DNA of 47,454 bases from Puniceicoccales bacterium (GTDB lineage Bacteria; Verrucomicrobiota; Verrucomicrobiia; Opitutales; JAIRLM01), in the NCBI GenBank assembly GCA_031287845.1, contig JAITSI010000069.1, positions 1 through 47,454 of the forward strand, in the 5' to 3' direction. The translations under genes and the position numbers were made by a program. The notes under the pieces were generated by a model. The model had not been told where the DNA came from and did no database searches. It saw only the letters and a list, made by a program, of their open reading frames with translations. Numbering within the stretch: position 1 is the stretch's first letter; each line of letters starts with the position of its first letter. Below, one piece after another: positions 32,501 through 42,160 of this stretch.

Positions 32501-33720
32501 ACCTGCTTTTCGATGAGCTTGCGGGCGCTCCAGACCGTGTGGACAAAGCCCAGCTCCTTGAAGCGGCGGATGATAAACGGCTCGAACAGCACCAGCGCCA
32601 TTTTCTTCGGCAGCCCGCACTGGTGCAATTTGAGGTCGGGTCCGATGACGATGACCGAACGGCCGCTGTAGTCCACCCGCTTGCCCAGCAAATTTTGCCG
32701 AAAGCGGCCCTGCTTTCCCTTCAGCATGTCGCTGAGAGATTTGAGGGGCCGATTGCCCGTTCCCTGCACCGGCCTGGCCAGGCGTCCGTTGTCCAGCAGC
32801 GCGTCCACCGCCTCCTGGAGCATGCGCATCTCATTGTGGATGATGACGTCGGGGGTCTTCAGCTGCATCAGGCTCTTGAGCCGGTTATTGCGGTTGATCA
32901 CCCTGCGGTAGAGGTCGTTCAGGTCGCTTGTGGCAAAGCGTCCCCCGTCGAGGGGCACCAGGGGGCGCAGGTCGGGGGGAATTACCGCCAAATTCTCCAG
33001 GATCATCCACTCCGGCGACGTGCCGCTGCGCAGGAAGGCGGAGATGAGCTTGAGCCGGCGGGCAAATTTTTTCTTCACCTGCTTGGAGCGGGTGCCCTGC
33101 ATGGCATTTTCCAGCTCGTCCATGGTCTGGAGCAGGTCCATGCCGGCCAGAATTTCCTTCAGGGCCCCCGCCCCCATCTTGGCCACGAAGGCGTCCTCTC
33201 CGTACTCCTCCTGGGCCTTTTCGAACTCCTGCTCGCCCAGCAGCTGCTTCTGCTCCAGCGGCGTGGAGCCGGGGTCGATGACCACGTAGCTCTCGTAGTA
33301 GATGATCCGCTCCAGGTCCCGCATGGACAGGTCGAGGAAGAGGGAGAGCCGGCTGGGCAGGTTTTTAAAGAACCAGATGTGGGCAACCGGCACCGCCAGC
33401 TCGATGTGGCCCATGCGCTCCCGCCGCACCCGGGACTGGATCACCTCCACGCCGCAGCGTTCGCAGACCACGTCCTTGTACTTCATGCGCTTGTACTTGC
33501 CGCAGGCGCACTCGTAGTCCCGCACCGGTCCGAAAATTTTCTGGCAGAACAGGCCGCCGAACTCCGGCCGGAAGGTGCGGTAGTTGATCGTCTCCGGATT
33601 CTTAATCTCACCGCGGGACCAGGAGCGAATTGTGTCCGGCGATGCGATGGAAAGGCCGACGCTGTCGAAGATTCGCTCCGAATCGATGCCCAAAACCTCC
33701 TTGGCTTCCTGCTCGCTCAT
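29536..33720 (-). CDS. rpoC: RNA polymerase subunit beta-prime, second zinc site lost
   Basis: Largest catalytic subunit of RNA polymerase; 1394 residues. First zinc site intact: Cys71, Cys73, Cys86, Cys89 (CACGKYKRMKYKDVVCERCG). The catalytic triad NADFDGDQ has Asp462/464/466. The bridge helix/trigger loop region follows (SGARGNRQQVRQLCGLRGLM, GARKGLADIALKTADAGYMT). The second zinc site is missing: where E. coli has CDTDFGVCAHC this protein has HMTRSGISANA (882-892), and the partner Cys after VITTLDD is also absent. The downstream EAIGVIAAQSIGEPG-type block (EIGAAVGIIAAQSIGEPGTQ) is normal. The start overlaps the rpoB stop as ATGA. Confidence 0.97.
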   Translation of the reverse strand: MSEQEAKEVLGIDSERIFDSVGLSIASPDTIRSWSRGEIKNPETINYRTFRPEFGGLFCQKIFGPVRDYECACGKYKRMKYKDVVCERCGVEVIQSRVRRERMGHIELAVPVAHIWFFKNLPSRLSLFLDLSMRDLERIIYYESYVVIDPGSTPLEQKQLLGEQEFEKAQEEYGEDAFVAKMGAGALKEILAGMDLLQTMDELENAMQGTRSKQVKKKFARRLKLISAFLRSGTSPEWMILENLAVIPPDLRPLVPLDGGRFATSDLNDLYRRVINRNNRLKSLMQLKTPDVIIHNEMRMLQEAVDALLDNGRLARPVQGTGNRPLKSLSDMLKGKQGRFRQNLLGKRVDYSGRSVIVIGPDLKLHQCGLPKKMALVLFEPFIIRRFKELGFVHTVWSARKLIEKQVPEIWDILEEVMRGHPVMLNRAPTLHRLSIQAFEPVLIEGEAIRLHPLVCTAFNADFDGDQMAVHVPLSIEAVMECKLLMMSTLNIFSPSSGRPIMTPSQDIVMGGYYLTVDPRHAPAEGERVPLLCDQEEVLLAHGEKRLGKHSWIDLRNPDYQRDTRYGDGKKKILRTTVGRVIFNSIFPPQMGFVNFPVAKTRLGELIMAAYKILDRPALVELLDRLKDLGFRMAMESGASIGFEDIVVPDSKAKLVEAARRRVQDVNRQHAKGIITDGERYNRIVDIWTRTTDDIANEVFAQLKTNGGREEINPIFLMMDSGARGNRQQVRQLCGLRGLMARPSGEIIERPVLTSFREGLSVLDYFTSTHGARKGLADIALKTADAGYMTRKLCDVAMDCVITTLDDGNRNGIWKQALVEGDQEILSLEERIAGRCSSDDVANPNNPDDILVRSGCLITADVARRIQELGVERVKIMSPLTHMTRSGISANAYGIDLATNRMAEIGAAVGIIAAQSIGEPGTQLTMKTFHVGGVANQVLQTPQYRARVDGKVRWQGLRHVRTADGAIIILNKTGSIALLDGRDREVESFKIVAGTVLFAGDGEAVKKDQILAAWDPHHVPILSEKAGRVRFRDMIFGATIKWDVEGSGGTTVVIEHKDDLNPSIEICALAANGEGLAEGHVVAMYNIPAGAQIAVEDGDVLAAGALLAKIARSASRTQDITGGLPRVAELFEARRPKDVGEMVKITGVVSFGNVLRNKRRVIVTNAETGRREEHLVPMAKQILVQEGDFVTRGQMLSDGAADPHEMLEILGVHAVFEYLLREIQKVYRTQGVAINDKHIEIILARMLRRMRIVAPGDSEFLWGDQVDCFDLQDVNRQISEAGGQPAEAEPILLGITKASLETNSFIAAASFQETTRVLTDAATLGRVDPLRGFKENVIMGHLVPAGTGLPMYRKLSPVPLIVDEEDGKVSQGRMTYGEKDLIVECEEAEAVGEI

Positions 33721-36700
33721 GCTTCTCCCCCAAAACTATCCGCGCTGCCTTCCCCGTGCAGCTGCATGTTCAGGCCCAGGCCCTGGATTTCCTTGACCAG
33801 CACGTTGAAAGACTGGGGAATGCCGGCGCGCAGGGTTCTGTCCCCCTTGACGATGGCCTCGTAGGTGGCGGTGCGCCCCAGCACGTCGTCCGATTTTACG
33901 GTCAGCAGCTCCTGCAGGCAGTAGGCCGCCCCGTAGGCCTCCAGCGCCCAGACCTCCATTTCCCCCAGCCGCTGGCCCCCGTACTGGGCCTTTCCCCCGA
34001 GCGGTTGCTGGGTGATGAGGCTGTAGGGACCGACGGCCCGGGCGTGGATCTTGTCCGCCACCAGGTGGTTCAGCTTCATCATGTACATGTAGCCGACGCA
34101 GACCGTTTGGTCGAAGCGCTCCCCGGTGCAGCCGTCGTAGAGATAGGTCTTGCCCCACTCCGGCAGATTGGCCTCGCGCATCTTTTCCCGAATTTGCTCC
34201 TCCGTTGCCCCGTCGAATACCGGCGTTGCCGCTTTCAGCCCCAGCATTTTACAGGCCCAGCCTAGCTGATTTTCCAGCACCTGGCCCAGGTTCATGCGGG
34301 CGGGAACGCCGAGGGGATTGAGCACGATGTCCACCGGGGTGCCGTCGGCGAGGAACGGCATGTTCTCCGCGGCCACGATGCGGGACACGATGCCCTTGTT
34401 GCCGTGGCGTCCGGCCATCTTGTCGCCCACCTGAATCTTGCGCTTCGTGGCGATGTAGACCTTAACGCTCTTAATTGTGCCGTTCTCGTCGAAGTTGCCG
34501 GACTCCACCAGCTGCAGCTGTGCCCGCCGCTCGCTCTCCGTCTGGGCAATCTTGCGCTGGAAGCCGGAAATGATGTCGCTGATCTTGATGCGCACCGGCG
34601 ACTCGGCTATCAGCACCTTGTCCGCGGCGCTGGCCAACTTGCGCAGCAGGGTCTTGGTAATTTTCCGATTGGCGGGAATGAGCAGCTCGCCGGTTTCCCC
34701 GTTGGTGATGTCGAGGGGAATTTTTTCGCCGAGGAGAATGTTGGACAGCGCCTCGGTCAGCGCCTCGCGGATCGTGTCCAGCTGCTTGCGAAAGCTCTCG
34801 TTTACCTTCTTTACCTGGCGGCGAATTTCAACGGAGGACACCTCCCCGGACTCCCGCTGGCCGCTGGTCGAGGTCTTCACGTCCATGACGATGCCGTAGC
34901 AGCCGGACGGCGCCAGCAGCGACGAATCCTTCACGTCCGCCGCCTTTTCCCCAAAAATCGCCCGCAGCAGCTTTTCCTCCGGCGCCAGGTCCGTCTCACT
35001 GCGCGGCGTGATCTTGCCCACGAGAATGTCGCCGGGACAGACCTTTGCCCCCACCCGGATCACGCCGTCCCGGTTCAGGTTGCGCAGCGCCTCATCGCCC
35101 ACGCTGGGGATGTCCCGGGTAATTTCCTCCTGGCCCAGCTTCGTGTCCTGGGCCACGATCTCAAACACCTCGATGTGGAGCGAGGTGAACACGTCGTCCC
35201 GCAGGATGCGCTCGTTGAGCAGGATGGCGTCCTCGAAATTGTAGCCGTTCCAGGGCATGAACGCGGCCAGCACATTGCGGCCCAGGGCCAGTTCGCCGCC
35301 CTCCGTCGCCGCACCGTCCGCCAGGAGCTGGCCAACGTGCACCGTGTCTCCCTTTTTCACCCGCGGCCGCTGGTTGAAGGATGTTCCCGCGTTGGAACGC
35401 AGAAATTTGCGCAGCCGGTACACCGTTGCCGTCCCCTCATCCGGCGCGTGGTCCCAGTCGAAGTCGCTGGGCAGCCGTCCGTCCGCGCTGGTGATGATCT
35501 GCCGGGCATCCACGTAGGCGACGACGCCATCCGCCTCCGCCAGCACGACGGCCTGCGAGTCCCTGGCCACCTTTTCCTCCACGCCGGTCCCGACGAGCGG
35601 GGCCTCCGGCATGAGCAATGGCACCGCCTGGCGCTGCATGTTGGCTCCCATCAGGGCCCGGCTGGTGTCGTCGTGCTCCAGAAAGGGGATCAGGCTGGTG
35701 GTCGGCGAAAACAGCTGGCGCGGGGACACGTCCCGGTGGGTCACCTCCGCCGGCTCCACGTCCAAAATTTTGTCGCGGTAGCGCACCGTGACCGCGCCCT
35801 TCAGCTTGCCCGAAGCGTCCAGGGTCGAATCCACCTGGGCAATTTTGAAATCCTCCTCCCCGTCGGCGTTGAGGTAGACCACGCCGTCCGTTGGCTTGCC
35901 CTTGCGCACCTGCACGTAGGGCGACTCGATGAAGCCGAATTCGTTCAATTTCGCATAGGTGCTGAGGGAGTTGATGAGGCCCACGTTGGGGCCCTCGGGC
36001 GATTCGATGGGGCAAATGCGGCCGTAGTGGGTGGGATGCACGTCCCGCACGTCCAGGCCAGCCCGGTCCCGGCTCAGTCCTCCCGGCCCCAGCGCCGAAA
36101 TGCGCCGCTTGTGGGTCAGCTCCGACAGGGGATTGATCTGGTCCATCAGCTGGGAGAGCTGGCTGCGGGCGAAGAAGTCCCGCACCACGGCTAAAAATAG
36201 CTTGGGATTGGTAAGTTTCTGCGGCGTAATGGAATCCACGCTCTGGTCGTAGAGGCTCATGCGCTCCCGGGTGTGGCGCTCCATGCGGGCCAGCCCGGAA
36301 CGGCACTGGTTGGCCAGCAGCTCCCCCACCGCCCGCACGCGCCGATTGCCCAGGTGGTCGATGTCGTCCACCTGGCGCTTGCCCAGGCGGATTTGGAACA
36401 GAAACTTCAGCGAGGCGACGATGTCCTCCGTGGAGACGAGCCGGTCCTCCAGGGGCCGCCCCAGGCCCAGCTTCTGGTTCAGCTTGTAGCGGCCCACGCG
36501 GCCCAGGTCGTAGCGGCGCTGGTCCCGGAACAGCCTTTTGAGCAGGGTCTGGGCGTTGGCGATGGTGGGGGGCTCGCCGGGCCGGAGGCGCATGTAGATT
36601 TCAAATAGGGCCTCGTCCGCGTTGCGCGTCGTGTCCTTTTTGAGCGTGCGGACGAGCAGTCCCCCGTCGGACGAGGTGTCCACAACCCGGACGCTTTCCA

Positions 36701-37502
36701 CGCCGGCGCGGGCAAAGTCCTCGATGGCCGTGTGGGTCAGGGTCTCGTAGGCGCGGGCCAGCACGATGCCCTGCTGCGCGTCGATGATGTCATCGGCCAG
36801 GATGAGGTGGGAAAGGGACTCGCCCTCGCTCCGCAGCTGGTCGACGGTGCCCGTGCGCACGGTGTAGAACAGCTCGAGGATGTCCAGGTCGGACCCGTGG
36901 CCCAGTGCGCGTAAAAATGTGGTGGCGAGAAACTTTCTCCGGCGCCGTCGCCGGTCCAAATAGACGTAGACCAGGTCGTAGGGGTCGAACTGCATCTCGA
37001 TCCAGGTCCCCCGGTCCGGTATGATGCGGGCGGCGAAGAGCTTTTTCCCGCTCACGTGCTCACTTTCCTCGAAGCTCACCCCGGAGGTGCGGTGCAGCTG
37101 GCTCACCACCACCCGCTCGGCCCCGTTGACGATGAACGAGCCCCGCTCCGTCATGATGGGCAGCTCGCCGAACAGGACCTCCTCCTCGCGGGAATTGCCC
37201 TCCTCGCAGAGGCGCAGCGTGACGTAGAGTCCTGCCCCGTAGCTCATTCCCTCGCGCAGGCAGACCATGTCCGAGTGCCGCGGCTCCGCGATGCGGTAGG
37301 AAACGAATTCCAGCCGGCAGCGGCCGTCGTAGCTCTCAACGGGAAAGGAACTCAGGAAAACGCTCTGCAGGCCCACATTTTGCCGCCTGTCCGCCGGCAC
37401 GTCCCTCTGCAAAAACTCGCGGAACGAATCGGTTTGAATTTCGATGAAATTCGGTGCCGCAATGGCCTCCTTCAGCCTTCTAAAATCGACGCGCTCAGCC
37501 AT
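33717..37502 (-). CDS. rpoB: RNA polymerase subunit beta
   Basis: Catalytic subunit of RNA polymerase; 1261 residues. The rifampicin pocket is readable at about 447-470: SQLSQLMDQINPLSELTHKR, with Asp454, His464 and Ser469 (E. coli 516, 526, 531) all of the sensitive type; Ile456 replaces Asn518. GLSRDRAGLDVRDVHPTHYG and PIESPEGPNVGLINSLS follow; the C-terminal has the conserved KMAGRHGNKGIVSRI and GGKAQYGGQRLGEMEVWALE blocks. The stop overlaps the rpoC start. It lies 78 bp downstream of rplL. Confidence 0.98.
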   Translation of the reverse strand: MAERVDFRRLKEAIAAPNFIEIQTDSFREFLQRDVPADRRQNVGLQSVFLSSFPVESYDGRCRLEFVSYRIAEPRHSDMVCLREGMSYGAGLYVTLRLCEEGNSREEEVLFGELPIMTERGSFIVNGAERVVVSQLHRTSGVSFEESEHVSGKKLFAARIIPDRGTWIEMQFDPYDLVYVYLDRRRRRRKFLATTFLRALGHGSDLDILELFYTVRTGTVDQLRSEGESLSHLILADDIIDAQQGIVLARAYETLTHTAIEDFARAGVESVRVVDTSSDGGLLVRTLKKDTTRNADEALFEIYMRLRPGEPPTIANAQTLLKRLFRDQRRYDLGRVGRYKLNQKLGLGRPLEDRLVSTEDIVASLKFLFQIRLGKRQVDDIDHLGNRRVRAVGELLANQCRSGLARMERHTRERMSLYDQSVDSITPQKLTNPKLFLAVVRDFFARSQLSQLMDQINPLSELTHKRRISALGPGGLSRDRAGLDVRDVHPTHYGRICPIESPEGPNVGLINSLSTYAKLNEFGFIESPYVQVRKGKPTDGVVYLNADGEEDFKIAQVDSTLDASGKLKGAVTVRYRDKILDVEPAEVTHRDVSPRQLFSPTTSLIPFLEHDDTSRALMGANMQRQAVPLLMPEAPLVGTGVEEKVARDSQAVVLAEADGVVAYVDARQIITSADGRLPSDFDWDHAPDEGTATVYRLRKFLRSNAGTSFNQRPRVKKGDTVHVGQLLADGAATEGGELALGRNVLAAFMPWNGYNFEDAILLNERILRDDVFTSLHIEVFEIVAQDTKLGQEEITRDIPSVGDEALRNLNRDGVIRVGAKVCPGDILVGKITPRSETDLAPEEKLLRAIFGEKAADVKDSSLLAPSGCYGIVMDVKTSTSGQRESGEVSSVEIRRQVKKVNESFRKQLDTIREALTEALSNILLGEKIPLDITNGETGELLIPANRKITKTLLRKLASAADKVLIAESPVRIKISDIISGFQRKIAQTESERRAQLQLVESGNFDENGTIKSVKVYIATKRKIQVGDKMAGRHGNKGIVSRIVAAENMPFLADGTPVDIVLNPLGVPARMNLGQVLENQLGWACKMLGLKAATPVFDGATEEQIREKMREANLPEWGKTYLYDGCTGERFDQTVCVGYMYMMKLNHLVADKIHARAVGPYSLITQQPLGGKAQYGGQRLGEMEVWALEAYGAAYCLQELLTVKSDDVLGRTATYEAIVKGDRTLRAGIPQSFNVLVKEIQGLGLNMQLHGEGSADSFGGEA

Positions 37503-37580
37503 GGCATTGTTTTCCCAAAAAATTACACGGCGACCGCCCGGCGGCGCCGCGCAATTTCAATTTCTCCCGCGGCCAGTTCC

Positions 37581-37958
37581 TCACCGCAGCTCAACCTTGC
37601 CCCCGACGGCTTCCAGGCGCTTCTTCATTTCCTCCGCCTCGGCCTTGGCAATGCCCTCCTTCACGGCCCGGGGCGCTCCCTCCACCACGTTCTTTGCCTC
37701 GACGAGCCCCAGTCCGGTGAGGGCGCGGATCTCTTTGATCACGTTAATTTTGGTATCACCGCCGGAAAGCAGCATGACGGTAAATTCCGTCTTCTCCTCC
37801 ACCTCCTCGGCGGCCGGGGCGGCAACGGCGGCGACGGCCACCGGCGCCGCGGCGCTCACCTCCCACTTCTCCTCCAGCTCCTTGACCAGGGCGGCGATCT
37901 CCAGCACCGACCGGGATCCCAGCCACTCCACCACCTGTTCTTTCGTAGGTTCCGACAT
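37581..37958 (-). CDS. rplL: 50S ribosomal protein L7/L12
   Basis: Stalk protein recruiting translational GTPases. 125 residues. The N-terminal dimerisation part (SVLEIAALVKELEEKWEVSA) is followed by an Ala-rich hinge (AAPVAVAAVAAPAAEE) and the C-terminal domain EFTVMLLSGGDTKINVIKEI, RALTGLGLVEAKNVVEGAP, KRLEAVGGKVELR. GGAAGGA precedes the ATG. Directly downstream of rplJ, as usual. Confidence 0.98.
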   Translation of the reverse strand: MSEPTKEQVVEWLGSRSVLEIAALVKELEEKWEVSAAAPVAVAAVAAPAAEEVEEKTEFTVMLLSGGDTKINVIKEIRALTGLGLVEAKNVVEGAPRAVKEGIAKAEAEEMKKRLEAVGGKVELR

Positions 37959-37991
37959 ACAATATCCTTCCGAGTCCGACTAGCGGCCATC

Positions 37992-38552
37992 CTAGCCGTT
38001 TGAGGAGCAATTCCCTAGCCGAGCTTCCTCCGTCGATTTTTCCGCCCACGCCCGCAGAAGGCGCAGGAAATTCTGGGGCGCCGCCTGGAGCAGTGCCAGC
38101 AGCCGCTGCGCCGGTGCCTGGAGCAGGGATAGGAATCCGGCCCGCAGCTCCGCCGGCGGCGGCAGCAGGGAAAGGGCCAGCACGTCCTTGGCCGTCAGCA
38201 GCTGGCCGTCCAAAATGCCGCATTTTACGGTCAACTTTCCCTCGCGGCCCCTTTCCCCGGCGAAGGCGCAGTAGCTCTTGGCGACGGTGCTCGGCTCATT
38301 TCCGCCGCTGACGATGGCGGTTGGCCCGCGCAGCGTCCCATGGGCCAGCTCCGGCAGTCCGCACTCGCGCAGGGCAAAGTCCAGCACGGAGTTTTTCACC
38401 ACATGGTACTCGGCCCCGCTGGACCGCAGGAGCCCGCGCAGCGTCGCCACCTCGCCCACGGTCAGCCGGTCGAATCCGACCACGTAGGCGTAGGAGGACT
38501 TGTCCAGGTGGCCCACCGCCTCCCGGACCAGCAATTTTTTCTCCTCACGCAT
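37992..38552 (-). CDS. rplJ: 50S ribosomal protein L10
   Basis: Base of the L7/L12 stalk. 186 residues from ATG 38552 (MREEKKLLVREAVGHLDKSS). AYVVGFDRLTVGEVATLRGL, VVKNSVLDFALRECG, KCGILDGQLLTAKDVLALSL and the C-terminal helix LLALLQAAPQNFLRLLRAWA that binds L12 dimers are visible. An upstream in-frame start near 38594 would overlap rplA and is not used. Confidence 0.96.
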   Translation of the reverse strand: MREEKKLLVREAVGHLDKSSYAYVVGFDRLTVGEVATLRGLLRSSGAEYHVVKNSVLDFALRECGLPELAHGTLRGPTAIVSGGNEPSTVAKSYCAFAGERGREGKLTVKCGILDGQLLTAKDVLALSLLPPPAELRAGFLSLLQAPAQRLLALLQAAPQNFLRLLRAWAEKSTEEARLGNCSSNG

Positions 38553-38568
38553 GGCAAATCTTTCCCAT

Positions 38569-39255
38569 TCAAATTTTCCGCAGGTCCAGCCCAAGGCCCG
38601 GCCCCATGGTGGAGCTGAGCGTTGCCGAGCGCAGGAACCGTTCCTTCACCGCCGGCGGACAGGCCCGGCGCACCTCCCCCAGGGCGGCCACCACGTTTTC
38701 CCGCAGCCGTTGGGCCCCGAAGGAGCGCTTGCCCACCACGAGGGCCACGTTGGCCGTCTTGTCCATTTTAAACTCGTAGCGCCCCGCCTTCACCTCGCGG
38801 ATCGCGGCGGCGATGTCCTCGGAAACCGTCCCGGCCTTGGGGCTCGGCATGAGGCCCCGCGGGCCCAAAATCTTCGCGATGGGCCGGATGGCCGCCATGG
38901 AGGCGGGCTTGGCAACGGTCACGTCGAAGTCAAACCAGCCCTCGTCCCGGATGCGCCGGATCAGCTCGTCCAGCCCGGCGTGGTCTGCGCCGGCCGCCAG
39001 TGCCTCCTCCGCGTTGTCCGTGAACGCCAGCACGCGCACGGTCCTGCCGCTGCCGTGGGGCAGCTTGACGATGCCGCGCACCATCTGATCCCCCTGCTTC
39101 GGGTCAACGCCCAGGTGAAATGCCAGCTCCACGGTCTCGTCGAATTTTGCCCCGGCCATGGCCTGGAGTGCCCCAATGGCCTCGTCCAGGGACAATTCCG
39201 CGGCCGATCCCGCCATTTTTTGATTTTTTTCGTAGCGCTTGCTGCGTTTTTTCAT
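38569..39255 (-). CDS. rplA: 50S ribosomal protein L1
   Basis: Forms the L1 stalk that escorts E-site tRNA; often represses its own operon. 228 residues: SLDEAIGALQAMAGAKFDET, VELAFHLGVDPKQGDQMVRG, VKLPHGSGRTVRVLAF, PIAKILGPRGLMPSPKAGTV, and the closing LSSTMGPGLGLDL. GGAGGG precedes the ATG by 3 bp. Confidence 0.98.
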   Translation of the reverse strand: MKKRSKRYEKNQKMAGSAAELSLDEAIGALQAMAGAKFDETVELAFHLGVDPKQGDQMVRGIVKLPHGSGRTVRVLAFTDNAEEALAAGADHAGLDELIRRIRDEGWFDFDVTVAKPASMAAIRPIAKILGPRGLMPSPKAGTVSEDIAAAIREVKAGRYEFKMDKTANVALVVGKRSFGAQRLRENVVAALGEVRRACPPAVKERFLRSATLSSTMGPGLGLDLRKI

Positions 39256-39264
39256 GGTCCCTCC

Positions 39265-39708
39265 TCAGGCGGTAACGCTAATTCCCATGCTGCGCGCCGT
39301 GCCCTCGACCATGCGCATGGCGGCTTCCTCATCCAGGGCGTTCAGGTCGTCCCTCTTGGCGACGGCGATTTCCCGAATCTGCGCCCGCGTCACCGATCCC
39401 ACCTTTGTGCGGTTGGGCACGCCGGACCCGGCCTGGATCCCCGCGCACTTCTTTAGCAGTATGGCGGCCGGCGGCGACTTGAGCACGAAGGCAAAGCTCT
39501 TATCCGCGAAGACTTCGATCACCGTGGGCAGGATAAGCCCCTTCCGGTCGGCCGTCCTGGCGTTGAATTCCCGGCAAAAGCCCATGATGTTCACGCCGGC
39601 GGAGCCGAGGGCCGGCCCAACGGGAGGAGCCGGATTGGCCTCTCCCGCGGGAAGCTGCAGCCGAATGACCTTTATTACCTTCTTCTTCACCGTCTTTACC
39701 GTAGCCAT
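39265..39708 (-). CDS. rplK: 50S ribosomal protein L11
   Basis: GTPase-centre protein, binding 23S rRNA near L10 and needed for RelA-type stringent sensing. 147 residues: VIRLQLPAGEANPAPPVGPA, LGSAGVNIMGFCREFNARTA, PTVIEVFADKSFAFVLKSPP, KVGSVTRAQIREIAVAKRDD. The N-terminal part has an extra basic stretch (ATVKTVKKKVIKVIR). GGAGGTGTAGG lies before the ATG. Confidence 0.98.
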   Translation of the reverse strand: MATVKTVKKKVIKVIRLQLPAGEANPAPPVGPALGSAGVNIMGFCREFNARTADRKGLILPTVIEVFADKSFAFVLKSPPAAILLKKCAGIQAGSGVPNRTKVGSVTRAQIREIAVAKRDDLNALDEEAAMRMVEGTARSMGISVTA

Positions 39709-39713
39709 CTTGC

Positions 39714-40316
39714 CTACACCTCCTCCTTCGCCACCTGCCAGAATTCCAGGTCCACCGGCGTCTTCCGTCCAAAGAGGCCGACCCCCACCCGCAGCGTGCC
39801 GGCCTTCACGTCCACGCTCTCCACCTCTCCACTCGAGCCGGCAAAGGGTCCGTCCGTAATTTTGACCGGCGCGCCCACCTCGTAGGGCCGGCCCATTTCC
39901 CGCACCTCGTCCTGGACCGCCACGTGGGCCAGAATGGAGTCCACCTCCGCCTGCTTCAGGGGCGTGGGCCGGTCGGAGCCCACAAAGCCGGACACCCCCT
40001 GCGTCCCGCGGAGCAGCTGCCAGAGCTCATGGCGCAGGTTGCCCTCGCCGTCGAAGAGATCCAGCTCTGCAAAAAGATAGCCCGGGTAGAGCTTGCGCCG
40101 CACCACCCGCCTCTGCCCGTTGCGCACGTCGCAGATGTTCTGCACGGGGAACAGAATTCGCCCCACCAGAGCCCCCATGCCCCCCATGCGGGCCTGCTGG
40201 AGGACGGCCTTCTGGGCCCGGGCCTCGTAGTTGGATATCGTCTGCAGGGTATACCAGTGGAAGTTGGGCGGGGGACCGTCGCCGGTAGAACTGGAATGGG
40301 AGGGGTCGTCGTCCAT
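39714..40316 (-). CDS. nusG: Transcription termination/antitermination protein NusG
   Basis: RNA polymerase-binding elongation factor that can link to Rho or ribosome. 200 residues from ATG 40316. An acidic Ser/Pro start (MDDDPSHSSSTGDGPPP) precedes the NGN domain (HWYTLQTISNYEARAQKAVL, KLYPGYLFAELDL, GVSGFVGSDRPTPLKQAEVD) and the KOW domain (VGAPVKITDGPFAGSSGEVE). AGG lies 7 bp upstream. The stop is 5 bp before rplK. Confidence 0.96.
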   Translation of the reverse strand: MDDDPSHSSSTGDGPPPNFHWYTLQTISNYEARAQKAVLQQARMGGMGALVGRILFPVQNICDVRNGQRRVVRRKLYPGYLFAELDLFDGEGNLRHELWQLLRGTQGVSGFVGSDRPTPLKQAEVDSILAHVAVQDEVREMGRPYEVGAPVKITDGPFAGSSGEVESVDVKAGTLRVGVGLFGRKTPVDLEFWQVAKEEV

Positions 40317-40324
40317 GGCCAAGC

Positions 40325-40525
40325 CTAGCGCACCAGGTCCACGAGCAGGTGAATCGCCTGGAACAGGGAAAAATCCACCACCGCCACGAAAAAGCCAACG
40401 GCGAGGGCACCGGCGAGCACCACCGCCGTGGCGCGTCGAAATTCCGTGGCCGTGGGCCAGGTCGTTTTCCGCAATTCCGCGACCGTTTCGCCGAGAAACC
40501 GCTTTCCCCTCCGCAATGCCTTCAC
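40325..40525 (-). CDS. secE: Preprotein translocase subunit SecE
   Basis: Clamp subunit of the SecYEG translocon. 66 residues: a basic amphipathic helix with the signature VAELRKTTWPTATEFRRATA, then one membrane helix (VVLAGALAVGFFVAVVDFSL). The single-helix form is normal outside enterobacteria. The start is GTG at 40525 with GAGG upstream. Lies between tRNA-Trp and nusG, the classical position. Confidence 0.96.
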   Translation of the reverse strand: MKALRRGKRFLGETVAELRKTTWPTATEFRRATAVVLAGALAVGFFVAVVDFSLFQAIHLLVDLVR

Positions 40526-40561
40526 GAACTACCTCACACAATGCCCAAGCCAAGGGAGCGC

Positions 40562-40638
40562 TGGCAGGGGAAGAGGGAATCGAACCCCCAACCTACGGTT
40601 TTGGAGACCGTTGCTCTGCCAAATTGAGCTATTCCCCT
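40562..40638 (-). tRNA. tRNA-Trp (CCA)
   Basis: On the minus strand AGGGGAA ... TTCCCCT form a 7-bp acceptor stem, GCTC/GAGC the D stem, ACGGT-CTCCAAA-ACCGT the anticodon arm with anticodon CCA, and GGGGG-TTCGATT-CCCTC the T arm. Discriminator G is followed by an encoded CCA (40562-40564). Located between tuf and secE, the conserved place for tRNA-Trp. Confidence 0.96.
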
Positions 40639-40724
40639 CCGACTGCGAACAGCTCGACCATTCCAAGGGGAGCAATCTGCAACAGGCAAGACATTTTTTT
40701 ACCCCTTTTGGGATCCCCTGGCCC

Positions 40725-41915
<1,191 letters not shown>

Positions 41916-41946
41916 AGCGTTCTCTCTTCTGTCTGCCTGAAACCGA

Positions 41947-42022
<76 letters not shown>

Positions 42023-42086
42023 CACCGGGGCGCAAATTTCCCACCGAGCGCCCCACCGACGGCAAGGTGCGGTCCCCTCCAAAGGG

Positions 42087-42092
42087 CGTCAA
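42087..42092 (-). promoter_or_regulatory. Candidate -35 box of the tRNA-Thr/tuf promoter
   Basis: TTGACG on the minus strand, 65 bp before the 5' end of tRNA-Thr. It is the best -35-like hexamer upstream of the large minus-strand operon, but the sequence 17 bp further (CACCTT) is a poor -10 box. An AT-rich inverted sequence (TTTTTTCCGAAAAAA) lies just upstream. Confidence 0.3.
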
Positions 42093-42160
42093 GGCTTTTT
42101 TCCGAAAAAATCCCTGCCCGCCGCCGGGGGAAAAATCTTTTCCCGCCGTCCCAATGGCCC

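Noticed and set aside
32158..33864. 568-codon plus-strand frame opposite rpoC; similar frames opposite rpoB (34404-36194) and fusA (26791-28674)
   Set aside because: All lie exactly antisense to unmistakable genes and show His/Val/Gly/Gln-rich shadow composition.
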